Part shown: piece after piece, positions 33,965 to 45,400 of the stretch
Position numbering within the stretch: the stretch's first letter is position 1
Layout of the letters: each line of letters starts with the position of its first letter
Origin: Lenzites betulinus
Lineage: Eukaryota; Basidiomycota; Agaricomycetes; Polyporales; Polyporaceae
Direction of reading: 5' to 3'
NCBI GenBank assembly: GCA_022264855.1
Contig: JABYQU010000013.1
Span: 620,001-684,000 of the forward strand
DNA length: 64,000 bases
Notes under the pieces: model-generated
Database searches by the model: none
Seen by the model: only the letters and a program-made list of their open reading frames with translations
What the model was told of the DNA's origin: nothing
Position numbers and translations under genes: made by a program

Positions 33965-35960
33965 TCACTGCGCGGCATCCCGGCTGACGCTCCCTGTGCG
34001 CCGGCGGGACGCCGCTGGGTTGGTCTCCTCCGCGCCCGACGCGCCGGCAGAGAGGAGACCTGTCTCTTCATCGCTGTACGAACCTGAGAGGGCGCGTCCT
34101 CGGGTCGGTGGTTTAGGTCGGTAGAGGAGAGATTGTGTGACGATAGTAACGTCGAACATGAGCGTTCCGCCGCTGCCCAGTAGATATCTGCACGTGGCCC
34201 GTAGATGTTAGCTCGTTCGTAGGAATGAACCGATAGAGACCAGGGTGTACGCACGGTATGCTCTCGCGCATGAACGCGGATGCCTCGGGCTCGGGAAGCT
34301 GGAGGTTGGGAGAGGTGAGGATGGAGGCGACGTAGAAGAAGTTGCCGAGGAACGCGAAGATGAACAGGAAAATCGACAAGCCCTGTGAGCATACCAACGT
34401 CAGTTGCAGAGACATGGTACCGAGGCTTCGTCTGCCTTACCTCTACGGATTTCCTAGCGTACTGTGCAGCAAACAAATGTCAGCAGACCTTCGCTGTTAA
34501 TGTAATATCCACACTTACGTTCTTCCAGATCTGAGGTAATCGCGATGTAAGGTACAGCGTTGTGCATATCCATGCTGAGATTCTGCCAATGATGTGCTCC
34601 AGAGTTGGGCCAGGAGGAGGGTCGTTAAAGGTAGAGTAGTCGCCGTCGACATATAGCGACGAAAAGTCGATAGGTGCGCCCGAGAGCTGAGCAGGGGTAA
34701 CCGGGCTGCCCAATTGAGATTCCGGTACGACTGCAGGGTCTACTGCAGCCACGGGTACTTCTGCGCGAGACCATATTCGCCCCGTGCGTTCTACAAGACT
34801 GGTAGAAGTGCCTTTCCGTCCAGCTGTGAATGACCCCACGCCAAATAACGCCCATACGCCCAAGAAGACCATCGTCGCGCCCTTCCGGCTAGCACGCGAG
34901 CTCCGCCGCTGGGGATTCCCGCTGAGCCACTCCTGTTCGCCGGCCTCAGCAAGATCTGCGGCCCTAATCGATGGCCTCCCACGCGTCGCCGCCGCCGCCG
35001 CCGCTTCATCCGCAGACAGTGGAGGTACGGTCATATGCAGCGAGCTGTGCATGTGCCCTGGTGGGGATATCGTGGGGTGGCGGCTCCGTCCCTGGAACGA
35101 ATCATGGCCCCAGGCGAGATGTTTCCGTCGGCTGGAACGGCCGCCTTCGGAGTGGAAGCTGTCGGCAAGGCGAGCCAACGCTTCTTCGGACACCTCTTCG
35201 TCCTCATCGTAGCTGGCCGTACGCGGCTCGATCGAGTGCGAGCGGCCGCTGTGCCATCGCGCTTGTTCTTCGTGCTGTGCCGCGAGCGCCGCGACTGCGG
35301 CTACGTTGGCTGCGACATTAGACAGAGCGCGGTAGTGCGGGACGCCCGTACCGCGGTCGAGCGACAGGCGACGGGTTGCTACAGAGCCGGTACGGTCCCT
35401 GTTGTGGAGGTAGGGCGGGCGTGAGGGCTTCTCGGCTCGGCGCTGGTAGTAGATGTACTGGCTTAGAAGACTGAAGTCGACGAAGACAAAGTATGTCGCA
35501 AGATAGGTCTGGGGTAGCGGTTAGCCGGGACATGTATAGCACCACGACGTAAAAGGCCGCACCTGGAAGGGCAATTGGTGCGTCAGAATGCATCCAATCA
35601 AGTTGGTGGCATCCCCTGGTGAGCCACGAGGCCAGTCGTCAGTACCGAGGGAAGACGACGAGGACGACGGTGCGCACGCGACATCTCGCGCGATTTCTGC
35701 TAGAGATCGCGAGGGGTAGAGGCGAGGACTGACCTAAAAGCCAATTCATCAAGAAGGGCAGGGCGAGGCCGTCAACTGATTGCCTCCGTGCATTCTCAAG
35801 GACCTGACTGAAGAGCAGTCGTGTTAGATTTGCCTGCGCGCGGGGGAAGGTGTGGCAGGTGATGCGGGGTAAGTGCAGGGACTCACGGGAACTGGGCGCC
35901 AAGCCAGCAGGCGATGGAGGTGTAGCCAAGGAGCTCGCTGAAGGATGCTGAGAAGACCAT
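33965..35960 (-). CDS. PQ-loop repeat vacuolar amino-acid transporter
   Basis: Member of the PQ-loop family (Ypq1-3 of yeast, human PQLC2) that exports cationic amino acids from the vacuole or lysosome. Seven exons (35960-35887, 35807-35734, 35615-35563, 35508-34519, 34461-34441, 34382-34255, 34187-33965) give 520 residues. PQ motif 1 lies near residue 23 (CWLGAQFPQVLENARRQSV) and PQ motif 2 near 390 (YLTSRLPQIWKN followed by YARKSVEGLSIFLF). The conserved DATNLIGCILTHQLPFQ block is intact. Between the two halves sits a long hydrophilic loop (about 230 residues) with acidic and Ser/Arg-rich sequence, as in other basidiomycete members. Exon 5 is only 21 nt. The start at 35960 matches the family; upstream frame is open but lacks an ATG. 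Confidence 0.88.
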
Positions 35961-36441
35961 GGACGATGTGGCATGTACGTCGAGGACGAGGCGGACGGTG
36001 GGGGCGATGGGGGCGACGGCGAGCGACGAGAGGGGAGAGATAGGCTGGGAGCGTGACTCGGCAAGAGAGGCTTGCTTATGGTGCCAAGTCAATTAACGCA
36101 CAAGTTACAAGATCTATACGTCGATCTCCTTACTCTAATCTCGACCGGCGTCTATCCGCCCCGGCTCCTCCCCCGGTGTTCCCTCATTCAGACTCGCCTC
36201 TCTCCCTCCCTCCACGCCGGGTCACCGCTCTCACCGCCCAGACCCGCACACACGCTATTCCAGGACACCGCTGCTGCCCAAGAGAGCTGCCCACGTACCG
36301 CGCGACGACCCTCGACCTCTGGTCGCGCGAATCAAGTCGCGAGGGAGTGGCACGCGCGTGAATCCCTGATCACACCGCTCAGCACTGAACGCGGTGCCTT
36401 TCCGCCCAACTCGCGCATCTCCCCCATCTTGTCTCTTCACC
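35961..36441. promoter_or_regulatory. Divergent promoter, PQ-loop / LisH-CTLH genes
   Basis: The stretch between two divergent start codons is C/T-rich on the + strand from about 36150 to 36250, a common feature of fungal promoters. No other gene or motif stands out. Confidence 0.45.
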
Positions 36442-37772
36442 ATGTTTCAGAAAAGGGCTCCTCACCGTACGGAACTTTTGACCCCTCCACCCGACTATCT
36501 CGTGAGTGTGTCAACCCGTGAACGCCACTTCGGGTGAACTAATGCATGGTATCCAGAAGAATCTCGTCCTTGACTACCTAGTGCACAACTGCCATATAGG
36601 TGCTGCTCGCGCCTTCGTGAACGAATGCGAGGTCAAAGCAATCCATCCGTCGGAGACTCGGCCTGAGGATGGCTGGCAGTCAATCAGTGTGAGGGAACTA
36701 GAGGCGGAACAACGTCGCGCCTTCGAAGACAAGATTCGTTTGAGCGAGCGACGTAGAGGTACGCTGCCTTGAGTCCGCACAGTAACCGCACGCATTAAGC
36801 TCTTCTTTAATCAACAGACGTCCGGAACAACATCCTCACGGGCCACATTGATGAAGCGACCGAACTTCTCAAGAAATGGTTCCCTGGGGTCCTCGTGGTC
36901 GAAGAGGAATATGCACCGCCGCCGCATGCGAAGAGGTTCAAGATCCGCCCCGCGGCGTCCATCAACCCAACCCACCTCGCGCTCAATCTCCGTATCCAGG
37001 CTTTTGTCGAGGCAGCTCGGACGATACCCCTTCTCTACTATCCAATCGGCTCGGATACGCCCTTGCCGCACCCACCACTACTGTCCGCGGCTTCCAGGAG
37101 CACAGCTTCGGGAGATGAGAGCTCAGAGAGCGACGCTGAGCTTTCCAACGTCCAGCTTCTCCATCGAGCGCAAAGCCTCTACTCGGAGGTGAACCGTCTA
37201 CCCCTTGCGACAGATCGCGTATTGTACCTCAGCGAGTTGGGACATGTCGGCGGTCTCCTTGCATATACGGTGCCAGAACGAAGCCCGCTTGCCACTTACA
37301 TGACGCAAGCCCGCCGGGAGGCCCTCTCGGAACAAATCGATGATGCCATTTTGTGTACGTCTCGCCCGCCTTTCCCACTGCATGTGGGTATTCATTTATA
37401 TTTCTAGTCCGGATGGCCCAGCCACTGGCGTCACACATCGCGCTTTCCGCCCGATACACCACTGCTGTGTGGTCTATGCTGAACGAGAAGGCGGTCCCCA
37501 TTCCGCCACGCAACAAGTGGCCTGCCCACGTCGCGCTTCCTCCTACTGAGCTGCCCGCCTCCAGGGCAATGGAGATGGATACCGGCAGCTTGGAGAACGC
37601 CATCCCTCCGAAGAAGCCCACCCCTGACAAGGAGACGGACGAGGTATGCGCGACTCCTTACGTCTCTCCGTACGACATGGGATGCTGACCTCTGTTGGCC
37701 TAGGTTCTCCCACGTTTCGATCTCCACCTCCTCGTCGAGTCGCCTCCTCAGTTCGGCCTAGGTTCAAGTTGA
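36442..37772 (+). CDS. LisH-CTLH-CRA domain protein (GID/CTLH complex type)
   Basis: Five exons (36442-36501, 36557-36758, 36818-37354, 37408-37643, 37704-37772) give 367 residues. A LisH motif lies at about 21-45 (KNLVLDYLVHNCHIGAARAF), followed by a CTLH segment (DVRNNILTGHIDEATELLKK) and a CRA region (LALNLRIQAFVEAAR; VLYLSELGHVGGLLAYT). These domains occur in subunits of the GID/CTLH ubiquitin ligase such as Gid8, Gid1/RanBPM and Gid7. There is no SPRY domain, so it is not a complete RanBPM, and it is longer than Gid8. Ligase membership is therefore an inference; which subunit it is cannot be told. Confidence 0.82.
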
Positions 37773-37962
37773 CACCGTGTTCTCGCTATCGCAGTCGTCG
37801 TTATCTCTCGCATGTTTGTATTGTTCTATCGCACATCCAGGATACAGGCGGAATCTATGTACCATATATGATATCCGGTCCCCATCGCAGGTGCCTGTCC
37901 GCGAACGCCACCCCGCTCTAGCATCCCCCATAAATATGACACTAGTAACACAACATGACACA

Positions 37963-39431
37963 CTAGTCGTTCAGCCGGAGGCCGCGCATCATCGCCTCCA
38001 CATCGCCCATCGTAGTCCGAAACGCCCGCGGTTCATCGAGCACAATCTCCACCTCGTCCCAGCGCCCCCGATTGACCTGCATTAGCACGTCCCGCGGGAC
38101 GTCGCACCCGCGCAAACCCAGCACGCGCAAACGCGCCCACTTCGTCCACTCGACGCGCTGCGCGACCGTCTCCGATGCGCTCTCCGCGCCCTGCCCGCCC
38201 GGCGGCTCGTTCAGCCACGGGTTGTACGAGAGGTCGAGCACGACGAGCAGCGGGCAGATGCGCGGGAGTCGGTGCACGGGCGTCGGGGCCGGGAGCGCGA
38301 CGAGCGCGAGGCGCGTGAGCACGGGCGGGAACGAGAAGAGCGTCGTGATGTGCACGGGCGCGTTGAGGACGATGATCGTGTGCAGTTGCGGGGACGTTTC
38401 TTGTGAGGACGAGTCGGCCTCCCAGGAGCTTTCGTCTTCGTCGCTGGCCTCCGCTGCATCTTCTGTGGTATCGTCTGCGCCTCCATCGTCGTGTCCAGAG
38501 TTGCCGTTGGATGAGGGACCCTCTCCGCGGTCGTCCGGCTCCTCTTCCTCGGCAGTCACCCGGCGTGCCGTAGCGTTCTGCGAGAGACTGAGCAGCAAGT
38601 CCCGCTGCAGGGTCGCCTGCGGGCCCACAACGATCAGCTCGCCGTCCGCGTGGCCCTCCGGCTGCAGCAGCGGATACAGCTTCGCATTCGGCAGCGGGTC
38701 GTGCACCGCCGTGTACCGCAACACGTCGCGGCGGAAGTACGACGGGAGCGCAGGGAGCAGCTCCTGCTCGAAGCCCACCGCGTCGGGGAACATCGCGAGC
38801 AGCACGCGCAGGCAGATCTGCGCGAGCGGCGGCACAGCCCCTCGCGCATCCACCGAATCGTCGTCGTACAGCGGCACGTCGCTCGAGCCGAAGCTCCACG
38901 GGGTGTGGGAGAACACGAGGGAGAGCGCGCGGCGGCGGAACGCAGGCATCGTGTTGTCGCGCGCGGGGTCGGACGCGGCGGGGCCGCCCTCCTGCCCGTC
39001 GCCGTGCTTGAAGAGCCCGCCCCAGCTCTGCGGCGGGGGCGGCCCCGGCACGGGCCCGCGCGGGAAGTCGTATTCGAGGTGGCCGTCGCGGATGATCGGG
39101 TGCGGCGGCGGGGCCGCGCGGCCGCCGCGCGGCGTGCTCGGGGCGAGGTGGGCGAAGCGGTGGACGTCCGAGAAGGGGAGGGAGGGGTCGTTGTAGGTGT
39201 GCGCTGCTGCCGAGGCGAGATGGGCCCTGGATTTGCGCAGATTCTGCGCATGCCTGAAATGCTCGCCTCTGGGAGAGAAGCTCTTGGGTCAGGCTCGACC
39301 GCCGAGCATAAGTTAGAGGGGATCACTTACCTGAGAGTGTGAAGCAGCGTGTTTACTTCCCGGGAGCCGCTAGGGCTCCCAGCACCCTTGGTATCCACAT
39401 CTCTTCGCGATCGCATAGTGGTTTGTGGCAT
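37963..39431 (-). CDS. Unrecognised protein with C-terminal leucine-rich segment
   Basis: Two exons (39431-39331, 39268-37963) give 468 residues; the intron is 62 nt. I recognise no named family. The N-terminal part includes Pro/Gly-rich sequence and HRFAHLAPSTPRGG. The middle has folded-looking segments (RRRALSLVFSHTPWSFGS; ICLRVLLAMFPDAVGFEQEL) and a long acidic Ser/Asp linker. The C-terminal 130 residues show leucine-rich-repeat-like spacing (LTRLALVALPAP, LLVVLDLSYNPWL, LRVLGLRGCDVPRDVL). This suggests a protein-binding surface. The gene converges with the LisH-CTLH gene; only 190 bases separate the stops. Confidence 0.72.
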
Positions 39432-39949
39432 GGTGCAAAGGTTATCTGACACAGGGTGACGGCACTTGATACCGGGATACCAATCTCATAGCTGTTCAGA
39501 AGGTTTGTCTAGGCAGGGGGTATAGATGTTTGTACGGCGGAGAGTTTAGGCCTTAGGCCTTAGGTCCCGCACCGCAAAACGGGACCGGTGCGCAGCGTCA
39601 CCGCTAGTCATATATTTGATATCGACACTGAAGTACTGAATCTCATATTATTCCTGGAGACTGCTGATAATATTTGGTGTAGACACTCGCGCATCGAGTG
39701 AATGCTAGATCTTTGAATGGGAATTTCGTGCACAGACTTGATGCACAAGGATCACCGTTCAGAGGCAAGTGAGGAGGCGTGGCGTATGCAGTTATCGACG
39801 GATGAGGTGAACATAATGGCATACACGAAAGGTTGATAGTAGTCGTAATGATAATGCATGCCAGTCATACTGCCTCGTACACGCAGTTCCGCGACCCTCC
39901 AGACGCGGACCGCAACGCTCACTAGGAAGCGCAAGGCTCGAGCACGCGA
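39432..39949. other. Intergenic region with short direct and inverted repeats
   Basis: Near 39550-39600 there is a short direct repeat (ggccttaggccttagg) and a small inverted repeat (gtcccg ... cgggac), then cggtg ... caccg before CTAGT. No gene is seen. These could be remains of a small transposable element, but the evidence is thin. Confidence 0.4.
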
Positions 39950-41153
39950 TTAGTTCATCTGCCTGATGAGCTTGTTGATGTTCGTCTCCCGGTTGCCGAA
40001 GTCACCACCCTGGACGAAGTGCTTGAACTTGCGTATCCTCCAGCCGCCAGTGGGGTTGGAGAGTTTGAAAGGCCAGAGGAAGTTCGCGGCCTTGGGAGTT
40101 CGTCAGCATCAGTTTGATAAGAGTACTCTTCGATGCTAACCTGCTTGAAGTTGGGGCCGGCAGTGAAGATCTCGTGTACAAGATCCTCCACCGAGAGGAT
40201 GTCGTACTTGCCGAGCGTCTCCTCGATGACCGAGTTGTTGGACAGGGGGATGCGCTGCTTGTCGACCTTGCCGTAGCCGCGCTTGTAGATCAGTTCGCGG
40301 ACGGACTTCAAGTTGGGCTCGCTAGAGGGAGTTAGACACTACGAAACATCAGTTTCCTAAAGACATACCCGTAAGTGACATAAGGCTCGACGAGACGGAG
40401 CATCTGCTGAGTCGCCTTGGTGACCTTGACAAATACGCCGTTGTTGATCTGGAGAAGACGGAGGAGCTGGAGGATTTTGCGGGGCTTAGGGGCGATCTCG
40501 TTGATACTGAAATGCATGTCTAGACCAGTTTCAACCGACACAGATGGCGGACTTACCCCCGGATACGGACGACAAAGTAGACCTTAGGCTCTGCGGGAAC
40601 GTAGAAGTCGCCAGTTGAACGAGCCACTCGCTTCAGGCGAATCTCCTCCTTCTCCTTGGTGAGGTACTCCTTGACATACGACTCCGCGCGCTTGAAGATG
40701 ACCTTGCGCTTGGACTTGGCCGCCTGCTCCAGTCGTTAGCTGCGTTGCCCAACATCCGAAACCGTGGTAAGAACAGATGGTGTCAGTCCCGAAAGATGGT
40801 TGATTCCGGCAACCCTGTGAAAGTCGAACCCTCACTAGCCAAGAGTAATGGTATACATCATACAACCAAAAATGTAACGAAATTTTGTCATTAGAGGCCG
40901 AACACACCTTGCGAGCAGCAGTGGCCGCGGTCAACCGCTCCTCCCGGGCCTTTTCATTTTGCTTGCGCTTCTTGAGGAGAGTCTCCGGGACCTCGATGTC
41001 CTACACACCGCTTAGACGTTAGAACGCACTATACTAGCATGGATGTTTGTTTGGGCCAACCTGAACGGTGGGGACGCTAGAAATTCCAGTACGAAGTCAG
41101 TGTGGTATCGCAGAGAGACAAAGTTTCAGTACGCACGTAGTTGAGGGGGCCAT
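39950..41153 (-). CDS. RPL7: 60S ribosomal protein L7 (uL30)
   Basis: Large-subunit ribosomal protein. Seven exons (41153-41137, 41076-41061, 41000-40908, 40723-40557, 40506-40369, 40321-40141, 40090-39950) give 250 residues, the usual L7 length. Conserved blocks are intact: [75 protein letters not shown] and the C-terminal NKLIRQMN. The first two exons are only 17 and 16 nt, so the N-terminus is split within 11 codons. Five of the six introns are 47-60 nt, but the third (40724-40907) is 184 nt and holds a C/D-box snoRNA on the same strand. High expression is expected. Confidence 0.96.
40779..40866 (-). ncRNA. Intronic C/D-box snoRNA (snR39b/snR39-like) in RPL7 intron 3
   Basis: On the coding strand of RPL7 intron 3 there is a C-box-like ATGATGT (40855-40861) and, 68 nt further on, a D box CTGA (40783-40786). 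Just before the D box the RNA reads CCATCTTTCGGGA, whose complement CCCGAAAGATGG is a conserved stretch of 25S/28S rRNA. By the D+5 rule the methylated base would be the G in CCCG. In yeast that region is methylated at G805 (snR39b) and A807 (snR39 and snR59, both hosted in RPL7 introns), as I recall. The terminal stem is weak and C'/D' boxes are not clear. Limits are approximate. Confidence 0.75.
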
Positions 41154-41732
41154 TGCGTGTCTTGAGGAACGACGGACCTTTGAGCTTGTGCGATACAGAA
41201 GCGCGTGCGGTGAGCGAGACCGGTGGCTGAGCTGAACTGTATAGTTCTTGCTTCATGTTCCCACGGACACAGGCGCTGGTCTGCTCTACGTCTTCGCGCA
41301 ACAGGCGCCCACGCACTCGCCTCTCGAACTTGACTTCGCTCTACTAGCCTTCCAATTATTCAAGTTTTCTTGCAGCTACAGGCTCTGTGGCTGAGGTCTC
41401 TCCAACGACCCTTCTGCTCTGCATATTTGAACCTGATCTGCACAGCCTGTCTGTCTACAGCGTCTTGCGGAGGGTCTACGTGAGGACCTCCTTTGCCTCT
41501 GTAAAGGAAGGTGAAGAACAGCCGTCTCTTGTCCGCTTGACCTGGTCCACGAGGCTGTCATCGATTCTTGGCTCAGCTCATCTCCGGAGCGGTGAAGGGA
41601 GGAAGTCACACAGCGGTCGTCTCTAGCAAATTCATGTCTAACAGATATGTGATTTACGATGATCCTTGCATGTGTGAACGTTGCACGTTCAGCATTCAAA
41701 TCAATGGCGTAAGGTAGACAGCCCACTATTTA
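41154..41732. other. RPL7 5' flank and NCE101-like 3' flank
   Basis: Contains the RPL7 promoter/5' UTR and the 3' end of the next minus-strand gene. Open frames overlapping it are short and have no recognisable family. Nothing further seen. Confidence 0.5.
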
Positions 41733-42053
41733 CTACTTGTGAACAGCCTTGTTCGTCTCAACTTCCGTAGTTGCTGCGATTGCTTGCCAATCCACAGGGG
41801 TATCCTCCGCAGCGGCCAACAATTGACGTTCGCGCTCCTCCTGCCACTTCGCGTACTTGCGTCTGAGCAATGGTGCGAGCTTCAGATCTTCAGGCATCGC
41901 GGTGCGTGGATGAGATTCGTAGAGGTAATAGGCGAGGACGCCCGTGAAGACACCCAAGATGGGGTCAAGAGTTCTGTATTTTGGTAATGGTGTGAGACGC
42001 CTGCTACGCTGCGAGGGAGAAAGAACTCACCTAGACAGGAGTGGTGGCGGCAT
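41733..42053 (-). CDS. NCE101: Nce101-like small membrane protein
   Basis: Two exons (42053-42031, 41973-41733) give 87 residues. The N-terminus PPPLLSRTLDPILGVFTGVL followed by AYYLYESHPRTA is the Nce101 (non-classical export protein 1) signature: one membrane helix starting right after a conserved S-R-T-L-D-P, then N/S-P-R-T. The tail is charged (LLRRKYAKWQEERERQLL). In yeast Nce101 was linked to export of proteins lacking a signal sequence; the molecular role is unclear. The first exon is 23 nt and would be missed by simple ORF finding. Confidence 0.85.
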
Positions 42054-42456
42054 GAAGAGGAAGGGTCACTGGGTCGCGCCCGGAGGCCTGAGTTTCAGGT
42101 ATCTGTACTTTCAATTTGCAACCTTGCAGTCTCAATGTATGCCCACACTTTCCGACGGTTTCCCTCTGACCTGAGCGGGCCTCCTGTCCCCGATCTTTTG
42201 CTGTCGGTTTGCCGTTGGCCCAGGAGTCCAGGACGCAGCGTGGTGATTCGGAAGAGAAGAGGCCGACGATGTTCGGGATGGGACGGAGAGGGCGGCACTC
42301 CTCGTGACTGCAACGCCAGAGAAGCGTGGGCGTCTTTCGACGCGTTGCCCAAATTTTGGAAGCGCGTTCGTGTCATTGTACCGTCTCTCCTAGGCCTCCC
42401 CATCCTCCCCAGTCTCCTCTAAATTTCCCTGGTGTCCGTCTTTGCTACTCGAAGCC
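42054..42456. promoter_or_regulatory. Divergent promoter, NCE101 / NAA25
   Basis: Four hundred bases between two divergent starts. No distinct motif was recognised. Confidence 0.4.
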
Positions 42457-45400
42457 ATGGATCGTCAAATTCGCCCCATCTATGGTTCGCCACCCTCCCA
42501 GTAACCGGATCCATGACGCCATACTCACGCTGGGATATCCCGTAATGTTTAGAGTCTTTGGATACAAACTCGAACAAGTCAGCCATCCTTGCGTGCAACA
42601 AGGTGCTCAAGAAGCAGCCCAACAATCACCTTGTGAAGGTGTGTCTTAAACTCTACCGCGCAACAATCTGCTAGATCCCGCCATGTCATACTTAGGCCTT
42701 GAAAGCACTCGCGCTTGTGCGCTCGCAAAAGGTGGAAGAGGCCCTCCTACTATGCGATGAAGTGCTTGCTTCAAAACCCGTCGATGATGGCACCCTCACC
42801 GCCATGATGCATGTCTTGCGGGGTTTAGGCCGCCGTGAGTCAGTCATCATCAAGCTTGGCCCCCTCATGCTAACGCTGCAGCAGACATGGATATGGTAAT
42901 AATGTACGAGGATGCGTACAAACAGCAGCCGGCCAACGAGGAGCTGGGTACTCAGACGTTCTTCGCGAATGCAAGGATAGGTAACTGGAAAGCCGCACAA
43001 CAAGTCAGTGTGCCCTCTTCCAAGCTCACTTGCGTAACACTGAGCCGCTTTCCACAGATCGCCACCAAAATGTACAAACAGTTTCGTGACGAACACTACT
43101 TGTACTGGAGCGTCATGAGCGCGGTACTCCAGGTTGGTGCTACTTTGTGATACCGCATTTTGCCTTGGGTTAAGAGCAGAACCGTAGGCACACGACCCTA
43201 CCACTCCAGAAGCTCTTCGGACGGTGCTGCTGAAACTCGCACAACGGCTGCTTTCATCCTCCCCCACACCCTCCTTTTATAACGCCGACCGCTTCCATCT
43301 ACATGTGACCATTCTCCGAGAGCTCGGACAGTACGACGACGCGTACGAGATGGTCGAAAGCGAGAGCGGGAAGATTGTTTGTTCTAGCAACTTGTCATGC
43401 GAGGAGCTCCGGCGAGAAGTCTGGAAGTTGAAGGGGCTGGCCAAGGAGGCGGGAGAGCGCGCAGAGAAGCGTATACTGGAAGCGAAGTGAGTAGTGCCAG
43501 GCGCTGCTGGGAACCCATTCATGCTGAAGTCGGCGGTCGCTCGCGATTGCTTGGAGGGACCGGAATTGGCTTGAATTCCTGTCGGTCCTCGATGCAACGT
43601 TCTCCGACGTCGAAACAGCGAAGGCAGAAATCCCGGAGCGCATCGTCAAGGCACGACAGTTCTTCGGTAAGGTCGCCGAACTGGATGGTGTGAAAGACCG
43701 TTCTGGTCCTCTCGCATTACTGGAGCTAGAGAAGCGTGCACGGCAGCACGAACTTGCTACCGGTGAGAAACACCAAACTATGTTCAATTAGTCGTGCTCA
43801 AGCGTATTCAGACTCCTCATCGCTTACCTCACTACTTGAGAGTTACTTCCAGTCGTTCGGTGGCAAAAGTTGCTGTTTCGAAGACCTGAAGCCCTACATT
43901 GAGCTAGAAGGCGAGGACCTCGCACAGTGGACTGCCATCCTCCATAAGCAAACCGTTGCATTCGTGAGTCAGGTCGTTGGAGATCATTCGAGATCTAATA
44001 CCCGATGTTCAGACGTCAGTTCCAGATATTTGGCGTTACATCAACGCTCAGAAGCTCCTCAGGTATAACTTGCCTACCTCAGCTTTGACAACTGAAGCGG
44101 AGTCGCGCCAGGCCGTGGCGTATCTGACTGCCTATCTGGAGGGACTGAAGTTTGGCAGAGAACTCCCGTCGTACGATCTTCAGCCTGCGGATGACCTTGC
44201 GATTCTGTCTGCTCAGACCTTTGTCAACACCTGGAAACAGACTGGGGACGAGGCTTTCTTGTACAACGCTGCAGCTTTGCTCGAGTATGCTCTTGTACGG
44301 AGCAAGATGTCGTACCAGATCCGCCTTCATCTCATCAGGATATACCGCTTGCTAGGGGCACCATCTTTGGCGTTGGAACACTACAGGTCTATCAACGTGA
44401 AGCAGGTTCAGAATGACACGCTTTCGCACTTCATTTTGTCCCGAGCATCAACGTTCTCCCTTTCGTCCACGGGGGATCTCACCTACACCAGCGAGTGCCT
44501 AGAGTCAAGTCGCATTTACCTATCAAACTCGGAGGAGGTAGGAAATTCGACGTTCATTTCCATACTATATGCTAACCATCGGCTTGAAGACAGCAGAGTT
44601 CATCATACGTGCTTTCGGCGGCGAGAAGTACTCCCAGGTACGTTCTCGCAGGTACCCTGGTTATAAATTACATTCACACAATGTTTTCCATCAAGATCCC
44701 TGACTTCATTGAGTTCGAGGACCGTCTTGACAACTCGCTTCAACGTGACCTCGTCAAGATGGAGCACGTCCGCATGCGTATCGCTCACGAGCCCATCAAT
44801 TCCGAATTGGTCGACATGGAACTCATCGAGCTAAAGTTCATCTTCGACCGCAGTACGTTCTGCTGTTCTTATGTGTGACGCGGCACTCATCTTCGATCGC
44901 AGTCCACCACGACAACCGAGACTTTGATATCCTGCCCAACTACCAGCCTCGCAGCGTCGCATCGTTCAACCAGCAAACGGAGTTTTTCGAAAAAACACCA
45001 GGCGTATGTCTTCCGCGCTTCGGGAAAAATCAACGTGAACACTGACAGAACGCCGTCTGTAGCTTGGGTGGCTATGGGTGTACCTCAAGATCTACATCAA
45101 AGCGTTCCAACTGGCCAGTGACCTGGATGACACCGTTGAGGACAAGCTACTCATAGGCGATCGACCAAAACCCAACTTCGACCCCGACACGAAGTTCCCA
45201 CTCAGTGAGCGACTCGCAGTGAAGAAAGAAGAGGAGATCGCCGAGGTAGCCAACCTCATTCCGTCCATGCATGTCAATGTTGATCCTGCTTCCATCTAGC
45301 TTTCCGCAGACGAGTTGCACTTCTACGAGTATGCGTCTGCTTTGTCGGGTTGGCTGACACCATACCACGACTACACACGCCCGTCGCCATCTGCTGTGCT

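Noticed and set aside
38072..39342. Long + strand frames opposite the 37963-39431 gene
   Set aside because: Shadows in a GC-rich gene; the minus-strand frame has a normal start, intron and stop.
39540..39615. Second Helitron-like end (cggtg ... caccg CTAGT)
   Set aside because: Stem of 5 bp, no spacer before CTAG, and other repeats nearby are too short to support an element.
40810..40835. tRNA T-arm-like word (gggttcgac on the minus strand) in the RPL7 intron
   Set aside because: No matching acceptor, D or anticodon arms; the word lies inside the snoRNA body.
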